56,950 nucleotides of DNA from contig CACXIP010000030.1 in NCBI GenBank assembly GCA_902767775.1, forward strand, positions 498 through 57,447. Direction: 5' to 3'. Each line of letters opens with the position of its first letter. The first letter of the stretch is position 1. This DNA comes from an uncultured Prevotellaceae bacterium (GTDB lineage Bacteria; Bacteroidota; Bacteroidia; Bacteroidales; Bacteroidaceae). Under the pieces are notes generated by a model. The model had not been told where the DNA came from, ran no database searches, and worked only from the letters and a program-made list of their open reading frames with translations. Shown one piece after another: positions 24,611 through 32,712 of this stretch. The position numbers were made by a program, and so were the translations under genes.

Positions 24611-24631
24611 ACTATGAACTATGAACTATGA
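24611..24631 (+). repeat. Three ACTATGA heptamers at the TPR gene start
   Basis: Each unit contributes an ATG (24614, 24621, 24628) in a different frame; only the last opens the TPR gene. The frame from 24621 stops after six codons. Confidence 0.85.
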
Positions 24632-25596
24632 ACTGCCATAAGTTCCTTTGTGGTGTAATTATTGCCATACTGTTCATCGCCTCGGTATGGGCAGAGACGG
24701 AAACGATGCCGTCTCTACCGTTTAGCATGTGCGTGGTGGACGACGAACCTCGTGACCCAGTAAGGTTGGGTATGGCAATAGAGTATTTCCAAAGCGGGAA
24801 ATACCATGAGGCACTTTTGATTTTTGAGAAGCTCGACCAGGAATACGAACTCAATGCCCGTTATCATGCCTATATGGGCGTCTGCTGTTATTATGACTGG
24901 CTGTATGAGGAAGCCTGCCGATATCTGGATGAGGCGATTCCCCAACTCGATGCCTTTGCACCCCATGAGCGGTCAGTCTACTATTATTGCAATGGAGAGA
25001 GTCATTTCCAACTGCACCAATACAAGGAAGCCATCCCCTTTTTTGAGCGTGCGCTGACCGTATGCTATGAAAATGAGAAAGGCGACATCCACTATCGTCT
25101 TGGTCTGTGCCATATGTTTGCAGAGGAATGGCAGCAAGCCCACGACCATTATCAATCCGCTCTTGACAACTACCTGACCTATCGCGACACTCCCGACATG
25201 CGTGCCCGCATCCATCAGACCGCACATATGATGAAAGGTTGCGAGGAACATCTTAAAAACCAAAAGGGAGGACTGACAGAGGCCGATTTCGGTTCGGCAT
25301 TTGCAGAAAACACCAATCAAAAAGACAGTATCAATCAGATTGACATGAGCAATCAACTGGAGATTGCCAATGAGATAGAGAGCGCCCTTCCTACCGAGTC
25401 AGCCATCAACTTGCCTACGATTCCCTTGCTGACCGCCGACAGCATCCATATCTCAGCACCTATCATCAAACCATCAATTATCAACAACACAACGCAGGTG
25501 TCCAATGTTGTACACAAGGACACCATCCGGAGCGAAGTGCCCCGAACTGTCAACATCCAAGATATCTACAACCAGAAGATTGATGTGGCGGAATAG
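24628..25596 (+). CDS. Secreted tetratricopeptide-repeat protein
   Basis: A 322-aa exported protein. A signal peptide (FLCGVIIAILFIASVWA) is followed by TPR-like helical hairpins at about residues 47-180: MAIEYFQSGKYHEALLIFEKL, HAYMGVCCYYDWLYEEACRYLDEA, YYYCNGESHFQLHQYKEAIPFFERAL and HYRLGLCHMFAEEWQQAHDHYQSAL. The rest is a polar, Asn/Ile-rich tail without a fold I recognise. TPR proteins act as protein scaffolds; nothing here names the partner. The gene ends 4 bp from the convergent cdd gene. Confidence 0.8.
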   Translation: MNCHKFLCGVIIAILFIASVWAETETMPSLPFSMCVVDDEPRDPVRLGMAIEYFQSGKYHEALLIFEKLDQEYELNARYHAYMGVCCYYDWLYEEACRYLDEAIPQLDAFAPHERSVYYYCNGESHFQLHQYKEAIPFFERALTVCYENEKGDIHYRLGLCHMFAEEWQQAHDHYQSALDNYLTYRDTPDMRARIHQTAHMMKGCEEHLKNQKGGLTEADFGSAFAENTNQKDSINQIDMSNQLEIANEIESALPTESAINLPTIPLLTADSIHISAPIIKPSIINNTTQVSNVVHKDTIRSEVPRTVNIQDIYNQKIDVAE

Positions 25597-25600
25597 CCGT

Positions 25601-26080
25601 CTATCTCATGCTCTCGTCGATGAAACACAACGGCAGCAAGTCGCGCACCGAGTTGATGACATACACCCCAGTGGTGCCATAAAGCAGGATACGGATGGGT
25701 TGCTCATAGCGCTCCTCCATCTCGAGGATGACCTGACGGCATGAACCACAAGGCGACACCGGATTTGCCATGAACCCATTCTCGTTACGCGCTGCGATGG
25801 CAATTTTGAGGATAGATTGGTCGGGCCGCTGTGCCTGAGCTGCGAAGATGGCCGTCCGCTCTGCGCACAATCCGAGAGGGAATACTGCATTCTCCTGGTT
25901 GGCACCAATCACCACCGACCCATCTGCCAGAAGCAATGCAGCCCCTACCCTGAAATGGGAATACTTGGCATTGGAATTGTCGGTGGCCTTCATCGCCTTT
26001 TGCACCAATTCCTGATCATCGGCAGCCAGTTCGTCCAACTGAGCCAACACGATGTTGAATTTCATTTCTATATCTTTCAT
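25601..26080 (-). CDS. cdd: Cytidine deaminase
   Basis: A 159-aa zinc enzyme that deaminates cytidine and deoxycytidine to uridine and deoxyuridine in pyrimidine salvage. The zinc and catalytic residues are C72 and E74 (CAERTAIF) and C111 and C114 (PCGSC), with the substrate motif SHFRVGAALL. This is the homotetrameric CDA type with a Cys first ligand. It is probably the last gene of a leftward group with the beta-helix lipoprotein (45 bp upstream) and the exonuclease. Confidence 0.95.
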   Translation of the reverse strand: MKDIEMKFNIVLAQLDELAADDQELVQKAMKATDNSNAKYSHFRVGAALLLADGSVVIGANQENAVFPLGLCAERTAIFAAQAQRPDQSILKIAIAARNENGFMANPVSPCGSCRQVILEMEERYEQPIRILLYGTTGVYVINSVRDLLPLCFIDESMR

Positions 26081-26125
26081 AGTTTCTTATGAATTGACAG
26101 GTTATATGTAAAGCGCCTTCGCACC

Positions 26126-27565
26126 TTATTCTTTCACATATTCATAGCAGCCAATGTCCGGTTCATCATCACGCCTGACACCTAAGCGGTCAAAAGGCAG
26201 GTCTGGATTGGGCACGGCCTTACCAATGGCTATCGACACGGAGTCGAGTCTGAAATCATATTTGATGAGGTCGATATCTATCAGACGGAAGTGTTTTTCC
26301 CCCGTCCCTACAGTGTCCTTAGGATTCTCCCATATCACATCCTTGATATTTACTGTGTCGTTGACAGCCGGAGTACGCAGGATGCAGTGGTCGAAAAAGA
26401 AGGCATAGTTGGTCGTGGTGTCTGCTTCCGACATCACCACATCATCGGCATATCCTGTGACAAGACTATTGTAGCAGTTGAAATTATAGAGCGGATGTTC
26501 CGGACTGTTGCCAAAGCGGAGAGCAGCGCCTCTGTTGGCGTCATAGGGATAAAACTGTGCAATGGTGCAGTTCATGACCCTTGCCACGCCCCCGAACACC
26601 GCCATGCAATCGTAGAGTGCGTTGGTCAATTGGCAGTTGACCACATCCACTACGGAGTGGGTGGACTTGAGTCCGTAGCCTTGGCAATTGTGCACAACAG
26701 AGTTGTATAGGTAGAGTTTCATCTTGCTCACATCTGAGGAGTCGCACACGATGCCATCGTATGTGCTGTGGATATCAGCATAGTAGATGGCATTTTCGTA
26801 AGAAGGTTCATGAATGCGTATGCCCTGCCACTGTCCGCTGACGCGGTCGTAGGGCAGATAGTCGAACATATTGTCGATGCGGTCGCCCCTCAGCACCACA
26901 TTGTTGTCTGCCTCACCCCATATCACCAATCTCCCATAAACGTCGATGCCTGCATTCTCATGGAAATAAAGAGTAGTTCCTGCTCCGATGGTCAGTGTTG
27001 CCCCTTCGGCTACGGTAATGCCTCCATAAATGATGATAGGCCGTGAGGAGGTGATGGTGGAGTCGCGTTCAATTCTCATGTCCCTGTATTGCTCAGCATC
27101 CCATGTCCATGCGTTGAGGTTGACTTTTTGCTCTGTGCCACTCTCAAGATGGAAGACAAGATTGTCCTCCAACAAAGTTGGCTCCACCCGGTTGTTGACA
27201 GGTGAAGTGAGTTCTACGAACACGCGTATGCTGTCTTTGTTGCGCACCTCAATGTCATTTACCAAAAAGCCTTCCGAAGCACCAAGGTACGAACCATCCA
27301 CATTCACACGGTAACCTGTCTGGTTGCCTTTCTCAAGTCGTATATTGGAGCACCGGATGCCATGCCCCGACCTGTTGTAAACCCAGAAAGTCTTGGTAGC
27401 TGTAGGAACTTGTGAGAACACGGTGTCGAACGCCACAGAGTCCTCAGAGAATGTCAGACGCAGCGCTGCCGACGTCGAGAAATCATCGTCGTCGGTACAC
27501 GAAAATAGCACAACTGTTCCCAGAAGGGTCAGCATGCTGATGAGCCATTTCATTTTCATCATCAT
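26126..27565 (-). CDS. Lipoprotein with right-handed parallel beta-helix
   Basis: A 479-aa surface or periplasmic lipoprotein. The lipobox is VVLFSC near residue 23, followed by an acidic TDDDD, a pattern often seen on Bacteroidetes surface-exported lipoproteins. An N-terminal beta-sandwich (about 40-150) precedes a beta-helix (about 180-400) with repeats such as GGITVAEGATLTIGAGTTLYF, IYYADIHSTYDGI, LYNSVVHNCQGYGLKS and VVDVVNCQLTNALYDCM. The C-terminus ends DEPDIGCYEYVKE, the choice-of-anchor motif of this lipoprotein group. It may bind polysaccharide; no catalytic residues are recognisable. The first three codons are ATGs, so the exact start is uncertain by two codons. Confidence 0.82.
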   Translation of the reverse strand: MMMKMKWLISMLTLLGTVVLFSCTDDDDFSTSAALRLTFSEDSVAFDTVFSQVPTATKTFWVYNRSGHGIRCSNIRLEKGNQTGYRVNVDGSYLGASEGFLVNDIEVRNKDSIRVFVELTSPVNNRVEPTLLEDNLVFHLESGTEQKVNLNAWTWDAEQYRDMRIERDSTITSSRPIIIYGGITVAEGATLTIGAGTTLYFHENAGIDVYGRLVIWGEADNNVVLRGDRIDNMFDYLPYDRVSGQWQGIRIHEPSYENAIYYADIHSTYDGIVCDSSDVSKMKLYLYNSVVHNCQGYGLKSTHSVVDVVNCQLTNALYDCMAVFGGVARVMNCTIAQFYPYDANRGAALRFGNSPEHPLYNFNCYNSLVTGYADDVVMSEADTTTNYAFFFDHCILRTPAVNDTVNIKDVIWENPKDTVGTGEKHFRLIDIDLIKYDFRLDSVSIAIGKAVPNPDLPFDRLGVRRDDEPDIGCYEYVKE

Positions 27566-27601
27566 AACAATAACGTTAAAATGGCCTTTTTATTGCATCA
27601 G

Positions 27602-28258
27602 CTAATGCCTGTACTCCATCAGGCATCGCTCAGCCAGGGCTTTTGTTACCAGTACGTCGTTATCCGCCAAGTGCAAAGGGTTGGAGGACTGATTGACAGA
27701 AACCAAACGAAGAGCATTGTTCAACGCTCCAAGGTTATAGGAACGCATTTTAGGAAAGAGAATTCTGGACATAACAAGGGTGTCGAAACTTACGGGAAAT
27801 ACCTTTTCTCGGTATATACCGCAATCGCGCCTCAGATTATATTTCAAAATCTGGCAATCGTATTGCACATAATGTCCCAACACAGGAGAGTTGCCTACAA
27901 AGTCAAGAAACATTTTCAGTCCCTGTTCTCGGGGTAGTTTCTCACAATGCTCATACACACCGATGAGCGGATTGGGTATGTCGCCCAACATACGAGGGAT
28001 ATCCCTTTTTTTCTCCAAGAAGATATTGAAGGGTTCCCCCACCACTTGTCCGTCCCTCACCCGTACGGCAGCTATCTGTACAATCTCATCATACAAAACA
28101 TTCAGCCCAGTTGTCTCCGTGTCAAAGATAACGATATCATTGTCATAGGCTTCTGCAAAGTGTCGCAGATAGTTTTTCCGTTGGATGACAGGTCTCAGAA
28201 AATAAACTGCCAACCCTAAAACGGCTATTCCTACGGCAATTAGGATGATTGTTGTCAT
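27602..28258 (-). CDS. Membrane-anchored DEDDh 3'-5' exonuclease (DnaQ-like)
   Basis: A 218-aa protein with one N-terminal membrane helix (about 3-21) and a complete DEDDh exonuclease domain: D46 and E48 (DTETTG), D134 (GHYVQYD), H196 and D201 (HLADND). Such domains remove nucleotides from 3' ends of DNA or RNA, as in DNA polymerase III epsilon or RNase T. The membrane anchor is unusual for this family. The ATG at 28258 is used; in-frame ATGs further upstream run into the divergent promoter region. It leads the group exonuclease, beta-helix lipoprotein, cdd. Confidence 0.85.
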   Translation of the reverse strand: MTTIILIAVGIAVLGLAVYFLRPVIQRKNYLRHFAEAYDNDIVIFDTETTGLNVLYDEIVQIAAVRVRDGQVVGEPFNIFLEKKRDIPRMLGDIPNPLIGVYEHCEKLPREQGLKMFLDFVGNSPVLGHYVQYDCQILKYNLRRDCGIYREKVFPVSFDTLVMSRILFPKMRSYNLGALNNALRLVSVNQSSNPLHLADNDVLVTKALAERCLMEYRH

Positions 28259-28395
28259 ATGAGTTTCTTTTGTTTGATGAACCTTTATTGATATAGCAAA
28301 TACTCTTGAACGTTGCGAAATAACGAACAAAAATACGAACGGCCATTCGCAAAGCAAAAATATAGAAAGTTTTTCTTTTTTCCAACCTTTTATTA

Positions 28396-28403
28396 TAATT
28401 TTG
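28396..28403 (+). promoter_or_regulatory. Predicted -7 box of the gene at 28445
   Basis: TAATTTTG, 41 bp before the ATG at 28445; no clear -33 element. It argues against the in-frame ATG at 28313, which would lie upstream of it. Confidence 0.4.
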
Positions 28404-28444
28404 CAAAGAATGGGGAAAAATGCCTGCCAAAAAGAAAAAAAGTC

Positions 28445-29677
28445 ATGGTGAAAGAAATAGTTTTCAAGAACCTGCCCTTTGTTCCGATAAGCGGACAAGT
28501 CATCTATGTTGAGTCATCCTATCATGAGAGGCTCAACACTTTCATCCATGACCACTACATTTGGTTAAGGGAATTATTTGAGAATTGTGGTTTTGAGTTC
28601 TGCTATCTTCCCTCATTATCCGAAGAAGCCATCAGATATCGTGTCCCCACGCTCACCCCAGAGAAGTGCCGTGAGATAATCGAACATCTTCCATCACTTG
28701 CCCAATATGCCGTTGGTGCCGAAGTCATCGAGCCTTCACTTGTGTTTGCGCTGGACTTTCCCATAGATGATGCCCATGGCAACACCATTTTGCAATCTGT
28801 TGCAATAAAAGAGAAATGGTTTCTTTCCCTAAAATGGACCTTCAGGCTTTTAGCCAATAAAATCAAACGAGCTGCACGAGACCTGAACCAAGACTATTAC
28901 AAACACAGGCCAAGAAGACAGAAAACGTCAGAAGACATAAAACAAGATGATACCGGAGGAGCAAAGAAAGAAGAAGAAAAAAGGAAGTCAAGCGCCGTCC
29001 GGTTCAGTTTAGGAAATGATGAAAATCAGGAATCAGCATCATCCACTGGAGACACTCGTTTCAGCATTGATGAAGAATCAACATCAGGAGACACTCGTTT
29101 CAGTATTGATGACAACTTTGTTCCAAAGACAAATTACAGAATCGAATCATCAGATTATGCCGATGACCAATTCGGTTTCCAAGCAGAAGAAATCATAGAA
29201 GAAATCAAAGAGCGCATCAGGGCTTTGCAGGTAAGAGGAGTCAACACGTTGTTTCTTCACGACCTCATCGACGAATGCGAGCAAGTGAGTCGTCTGCGCA
29301 TCACGAAGGACTTCCGCATTTTCCTTATAGACTACAACAACATGGAGGTAAGATTGTCTGTCCTCCCCAAGGCTGTTTTCCTGTTGTTCCTTCATCATCC
29401 CGAAGGCATACGTTTCAAGGAGTTGGCAGACTATTATTCGGAGTTGCTTCAAATCTACCTGAAACTTAATCCCATTGGTGGCCGTATGCGGCAGGAACAA
29501 AGCATCCGTGACATCACCAACCCCTGCAGCAACAGCATCAATGAGAAATGTGCCCGTATACGCGAGGCATTCGTCAGCAACTTTGACGAGAGACTTGCCA
29601 AAAACTATTTCATCACCGGAAATCGTGGCGAACCCAAGCGCATTGCTCTCGACCCGTCAATGGTTATATGGGAATAA
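28445..29677 (+). CDS. Protein of unknown function with three RFS(I/L) linker repeats
   Basis: A 410-aa cytoplasmic protein that I do not recognise. Residues about 1-150 form one globular part (SGQVIYVESSYHERLNTFIHDHY, then FALDFPIDDAHGNTIL). Residues about 155-235 are a charged, probably disordered linker in which RFS occurs at 186-188, 205-207 and 218-220; the last two copies sit in a 13-residue repeat (GDTRFSID) encoded by a 39-bp DNA period. Residues about 245-410 are a second globular part with LFLHDLIDECEQVSRLRITKDFRIFL and AVFLLFLHHPEGIRFKELADYYSELLQIY, which could be a winged-helix-like fold, and a C-terminus ending DPSMVIWE. It is divergent from the exonuclease gene. Confidence 0.65.
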   Translation: MVKEIVFKNLPFVPISGQVIYVESSYHERLNTFIHDHYIWLRELFENCGFEFCYLPSLSEEAIRYRVPTLTPEKCREIIEHLPSLAQYAVGAEVIEPSLVFALDFPIDDAHGNTILQSVAIKEKWFLSLKWTFRLLANKIKRAARDLNQDYYKHRPRRQKTSEDIKQDDTGGAKKEEEKRKSSAVRFSLGNDENQESASSTGDTRFSIDEESTSGDTRFSIDDNFVPKTNYRIESSDYADDQFGFQAEEIIEEIKERIRALQVRGVNTLFLHDLIDECEQVSRLRITKDFRIFLIDYNNMEVRLSVLPKAVFLLFLHHPEGIRFKELADYYSELLQIYLKLNPIGGRMRQEQSIRDITNPCSNSINEKCARIREAFVSNFDERLAKNYFITGNRGEPKRIALDPSMVIWE

Positions 29678-29823
29678 TGTTTGGGACAATAGACATGTGA
29701 TTCTTATGTGAAGAAGGATGGCATATTAAAATTGAAGAGAGCGGTCAAAAAAAGTGACACGCCCTCCTCAATGTTTGTGCTGTAGTCTGTACAGCCACAC
29801 CTTCGGACCAACCATCGAGGCAT

Positions 29824-30852
29824 TTACTTGACCTCCTCGCCTCTGCCGTTGAGAAGGATAGCCTCAGAGTATCCGATATAGCAGAGATAGAGGTCAGGGC
29901 CAACACCTTTGATGCTGTTATACAATGGGGCGGTAATGCGTCGTCCTTCGGGTGACATCAGTCCAACATAGGAATCACCCGCCTCATATTTCAGGCAACG
30001 GCATACGCCCAAGGGCTTTTCATCACCATACTCATCTTCGCCATATTTGATATTTTCGATGTCATTATAGGCAAAATCTACCATCAACTTGCCGTCGAAA
30101 TCAAAAAGTTGCATGGTATGGTCCTCGTAGGTAACACAGATAGCATCCCCTGACACATCAACATCCTTGCTCACCTTGTCAATCACCAACTTGCCAAGGT
30201 TGTCGGCGACATATTCATAACCTTCAGCATCTTCAAGATACCAGTAACCATTTTTGCATGTTGGATAGATGGATGTATAAATTGGAGGAATCACCCATTT
30301 TCCCTGACGGTCAATCAATCCCATGTATCCCTTGCCATCGGTCATCACACACATTTGATTCTCAAATTGGTAGTCGAAATCAATCTCGTAGACAAAAGTG
30401 GAGTCTTCAATCACAATATTTCCATTGCAATCGATGAACTTGACTTTGTTGTCCCAGTCAACGACAGCAGCCAGGCTGTCGCTCGGCAGCCAAGCGTGCT
30501 TATATTTCGGCTCGACGACCACCTCTCCGGTATTGCGGTCAAGGAATCCCCTCTTTCCCCCTTTGGAGAAGCAAGCGAGAGGTTGGTCGTCATCATCCGA
30601 CACATATAGCCATTCCAATCCCCGCATGATAATACGGTTGTCATTCAAGCGATAAATATACTTTCCATCATTATCTTCAAACCAATAGCCCAGATTGGGA
30701 CTGATGTCCCTCTGGTAATAGCTCCAATCTCCTTTTTCATGATAGAGGTAGCGATGTACTTTCGTACCAACCCAATAAATGACCATCACGGCAATGAGGA
30801 TGCCGAACAATTTGACCAAGAGGCCAAACCAACTGAATGAATTCTTTTCCAT
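29824..30852 (-). CDS. WG-repeat protein with N-terminal membrane anchor
   Basis: A 342-aa protein with one membrane helix (about 10-30) and then WG (beta-rich) repeats: GKRGFLDRNTGEVVVEPKYKHA, GYMGLIDRQGKWVIPPIYTSI and SYVGLMSPEGRRITAPLYNSI, with weaker copies between. WG-repeat proteins are common in Bacteroidetes and their role is unknown; the repeats probably form a propeller-like or solenoid surface domain. I start it at the ATG at 30852, where the basic/aromatic lead to the membrane helix begins; an in-frame ATG at 30945 has no support. 146 bp of unassigned sequence separates its end from the preceding gene. Confidence 0.82.
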   Translation of the reverse strand: MEKNSFSWFGLLVKLFGILIAVMVIYWVGTKVHRYLYHEKGDWSYYQRDISPNLGYWFEDNDGKYIYRLNDNRIIMRGLEWLYVSDDDDQPLACFSKGGKRGFLDRNTGEVVVEPKYKHAWLPSDSLAAVVDWDNKVKFIDCNGNIVIEDSTFVYEIDFDYQFENQMCVMTDGKGYMGLIDRQGKWVIPPIYTSIYPTCKNGYWYLEDAEGYEYVADNLGKLVIDKVSKDVDVSGDAICVTYEDHTMQLFDFDGKLMVDFAYNDIENIKYGEDEYGDEKPLGVCRCLKYEAGDSYVGLMSPEGRRITAPLYNSIKGVGPDLYLCYIGYSEAILLNGRGEEVK

Positions 30853-30987
30853 GACTGAAAACATTAAAAAATAAAACAAAGACGATAATAAACGCTGTTC
30901 TGGATTGCTGTCAACGGTGGCGTACCATCTTGACATCCCATTCAAGAGAAGAGAGGAAGTTTTTACAGAAAATCTTTCAAAAAAAAT

Positions 30988-31017
30988 AAAAAAGTCTCAC
31001 AGCTGTGAGACTTTTTT
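30988..31017 (-). terminator. Rho-independent terminator after ridA
   Basis: A perfect palindrome GTCTCACAGCTGTGAGAC (30994-31011) flanked by A6 and T7 runs, 24 bp after the ridA stop. Being symmetric it could also stop plus-strand transcription. Confidence 0.85.
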
Positions 31018-31041
31018 TGTGAGTTGAAGTTTTTTCTGCTT

Positions 31042-31422
31042 TTATGGCATCACCGCCACTACTTCGATTTCGACCGATGCTCCTTTGGGGAGGGTTTTAA
31101 CTGCCACAGCGGAGCGTGCAGGGTATGGTTCGGAGAAGAATTCCGCATAGACGGCATTCATATCAGCGAAATCGGACATGTCGGCCATGAAAACTGTTGT
31201 TTTCACCACATTCTCCATCGATGCCCCAGCTTCTTCAAGGATGGCCTTGACATTGAGAAGCGACTGACGGGTCTGCTCTTTGATGCCGCCCTCGGGAAAA
31301 GAACCAGTAGCGGGATCTACCGGAAGTTGTCCAGATGTATAAATCATTTTTCCTACTTGGATGGCCTGACTGTAAGGACCGATGGCAGATGGAGCCTTTT
31401 CTGTACTAATCACTTGTTTCAT
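31042..31422 (-). CDS. RidA family reactive imine/enamine deaminase
   Basis: A 126-aa RidA protein (YjgF/YER057c/UK114). Family signature: APSAIGPYSQAI, MIYTSGQLPVDPATG, EEAGASMENVVKTTVFMADM and ARSAVAVKTLPKGASVEIEVVA, with the catalytic arginine R103. RidA hydrolyses reactive 2-aminoacrylate-type intermediates released by PLP enzymes. The ATG at 31422 gives the normal family length; a start at 31452 would add ten residues. A -7 box TATTTTTG lies at 31469-31476 on the minus strand. Confidence 0.93.
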   Translation of the reverse strand: MKQVISTEKAPSAIGPYSQAIQVGKMIYTSGQLPVDPATGSFPEGGIKEQTRQSLLNVKAILEEAGASMENVVKTTVFMADMSDFADMNAVYAEFFSEPYPARSAVAVKTLPKGASVEIEVVAVMP

Positions 31423-31529
31423 ATTTGATGAATGTTTAGGTTGAATTGCCAAATCATACTTTCACTTGCAAAAATAGCCATTTTTTTCGGAATATGAACG
31501 ACTAAGGGTATTTATCTTCGGTTCATTTT

Positions 31530-32108
31530 TTATTCCTTGGTGAAATCGTCTATCTCCTCGATGATTTGTGTGTAATCATCCTGATTCTTGAAGTGGACTT
31601 TCAATCCGACAGCGCCACCCAGCAGAGCACAGACCACACACATCACCACAATGTAGATACTGTCTTCACCACCGGTCACCTTCCACATCTCATATCCGAA
31701 ATAGGCCAGCCATAGGATGATGAGAGGAATTCCTATCTTCAACCAGTCCTGGTCAAGTTTCTTTGCCTTTGCCATTTTAATCCGAGCCTGAACCAAGTCT
31801 TTCTCATAGACACGGCTGTTGAGATAACGGCCAGTATATTGGGTATAGACAAAAACGATGAGCATCAGGATGCAGGTGGCGAGCCAAAGCCATATCGACA
31901 TGCCAGTCAATTTGACGAAAGCCCAATATGAATAGGGAACCATCAAGATGCACAGGACGGACACTATTGTATATCTTCTGTTGATGCCCTTGACATTTCG
32001 CCGCATGGAGCGACGGAATACTCTGTCGTTGACGATTTCCTGCTTCTGCAGTTTTTCCTTCAGGATGTTCATTTGCTGGCGCATCTCTTCGAAATCATTA
32101 TTGTTCAT
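31530..32108 (-). CDS. Membrane protein encoded with an ECF sigma factor (putative anti-sigma)
   Basis: A 192-aa protein with a polar, coiled N-terminus (about 1-45, rich in Gln, Glu, Lys) and four hydrophobic segments at about 47-65, 70-88, 125-140 and 152-170, plus a charged C-terminus. It starts 12 bp after the sigma-factor gene and must be co-transcribed with it. In that position a membrane anti-sigma factor is expected, and the cytoplasmic N-terminal coil would be the sigma-binding part. No zinc-binding or FecR-type anti-sigma motif is visible, so the role is inferred from position. Confidence 0.65.
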   Translation of the reverse strand: MNNNDFEEMRQQMNILKEKLQKQEIVNDRVFRRSMRRNVKGINRRYTIVSVLCILMVPYSYWAFVKLTGMSIWLWLATCILMLIVFVYTQYTGRYLNSRVYEKDLVQARIKMAKAKKLDQDWLKIGIPLIILWLAYFGYEMWKVTGGEDSIYIVVMCVVCALLGGAVGLKVHFKNQDDYTQIIEEIDDFTKE

Positions 32109-32120
32109 GGTTTACGGGTT

Positions 32121-32600
32121 TTAATTGTTTGACATTTGTTTCAACTGCTCTTTGATTCTGAACAAGCGCACGCTGACATTTTTGGTGGAAATACCGACGA
32201 TTTGCCCTATTTCCTCATAAGAGAGGTTTTCGAGCCATAGCAAGACGATAGCCCTGTCGAACGGTTTCAGTTGTGAGATTCGCTGGTGGAGCATATCCAC
32301 CTGTTTGGTGTCCTCATCACTGTCCTTAAACAGGTTGATGTCCATTGAAAGCGAAGATTCCGGTTGTCTCCGCTTTTTACGGTCAATCGAGATACAAGTG
32401 TTGAGCGCCACACGATAGATCCATGTTTTGATGTCGCTCCGGTGCTCAAAACCATCAAATCCCTTCCAAAGGTTGATGAGCGACTCCTGAAACAGGTCGT
32501 TCACCTCGTCCGAATCATTGGAGAACATATAGCACACAGTATATATGGTGCTTTTATTCTTCATGATGGTCTGCTGAAATTGTTTTTCTTTTGTTGTCAT
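32121..32600 (-). CDS. RNA polymerase sigma factor, ECF subfamily
   Basis: A 159-aa ECF sigma factor. Region 2 contains NDSDEVNDLFQESLINLWKGFDGFEHRSDIKTWIYRVALNTCIS, including the DLFQE and FxxWIYRVAxN motifs; region 4 is LKPFDRAIVLLWLENLSYEEIGQIVGISTKNVSVRLFRIKEQL with the helix-turn-helix. It would direct polymerase to a small regulon, possibly its own promoter. It is followed by its membrane partner. Upstream (32601-32712) there is an A/T-rich stretch, but no consensus -33/-7 promoter. Confidence 0.93.
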   Translation of the reverse strand: MTTKEKQFQQTIMKNKSTIYTVCYMFSNDSDEVNDLFQESLINLWKGFDGFEHRSDIKTWIYRVALNTCISIDRKKRRQPESSLSMDINLFKDSDEDTKQVDMLHQRISQLKPFDRAIVLLWLENLSYEEIGQIVGISTKNVSVRLFRIKEQLKQMSNN

Positions 32601-32712
32601 GTTGCGTTTTGTTCAGATGATTTTTACCCGTTTGACGTACATTGTTCGGAAAAACTACAGAAAACTTAAAAAAATTTTTGATGCATCTGATTATATAGGG
32701 TTAATGAAAGGT

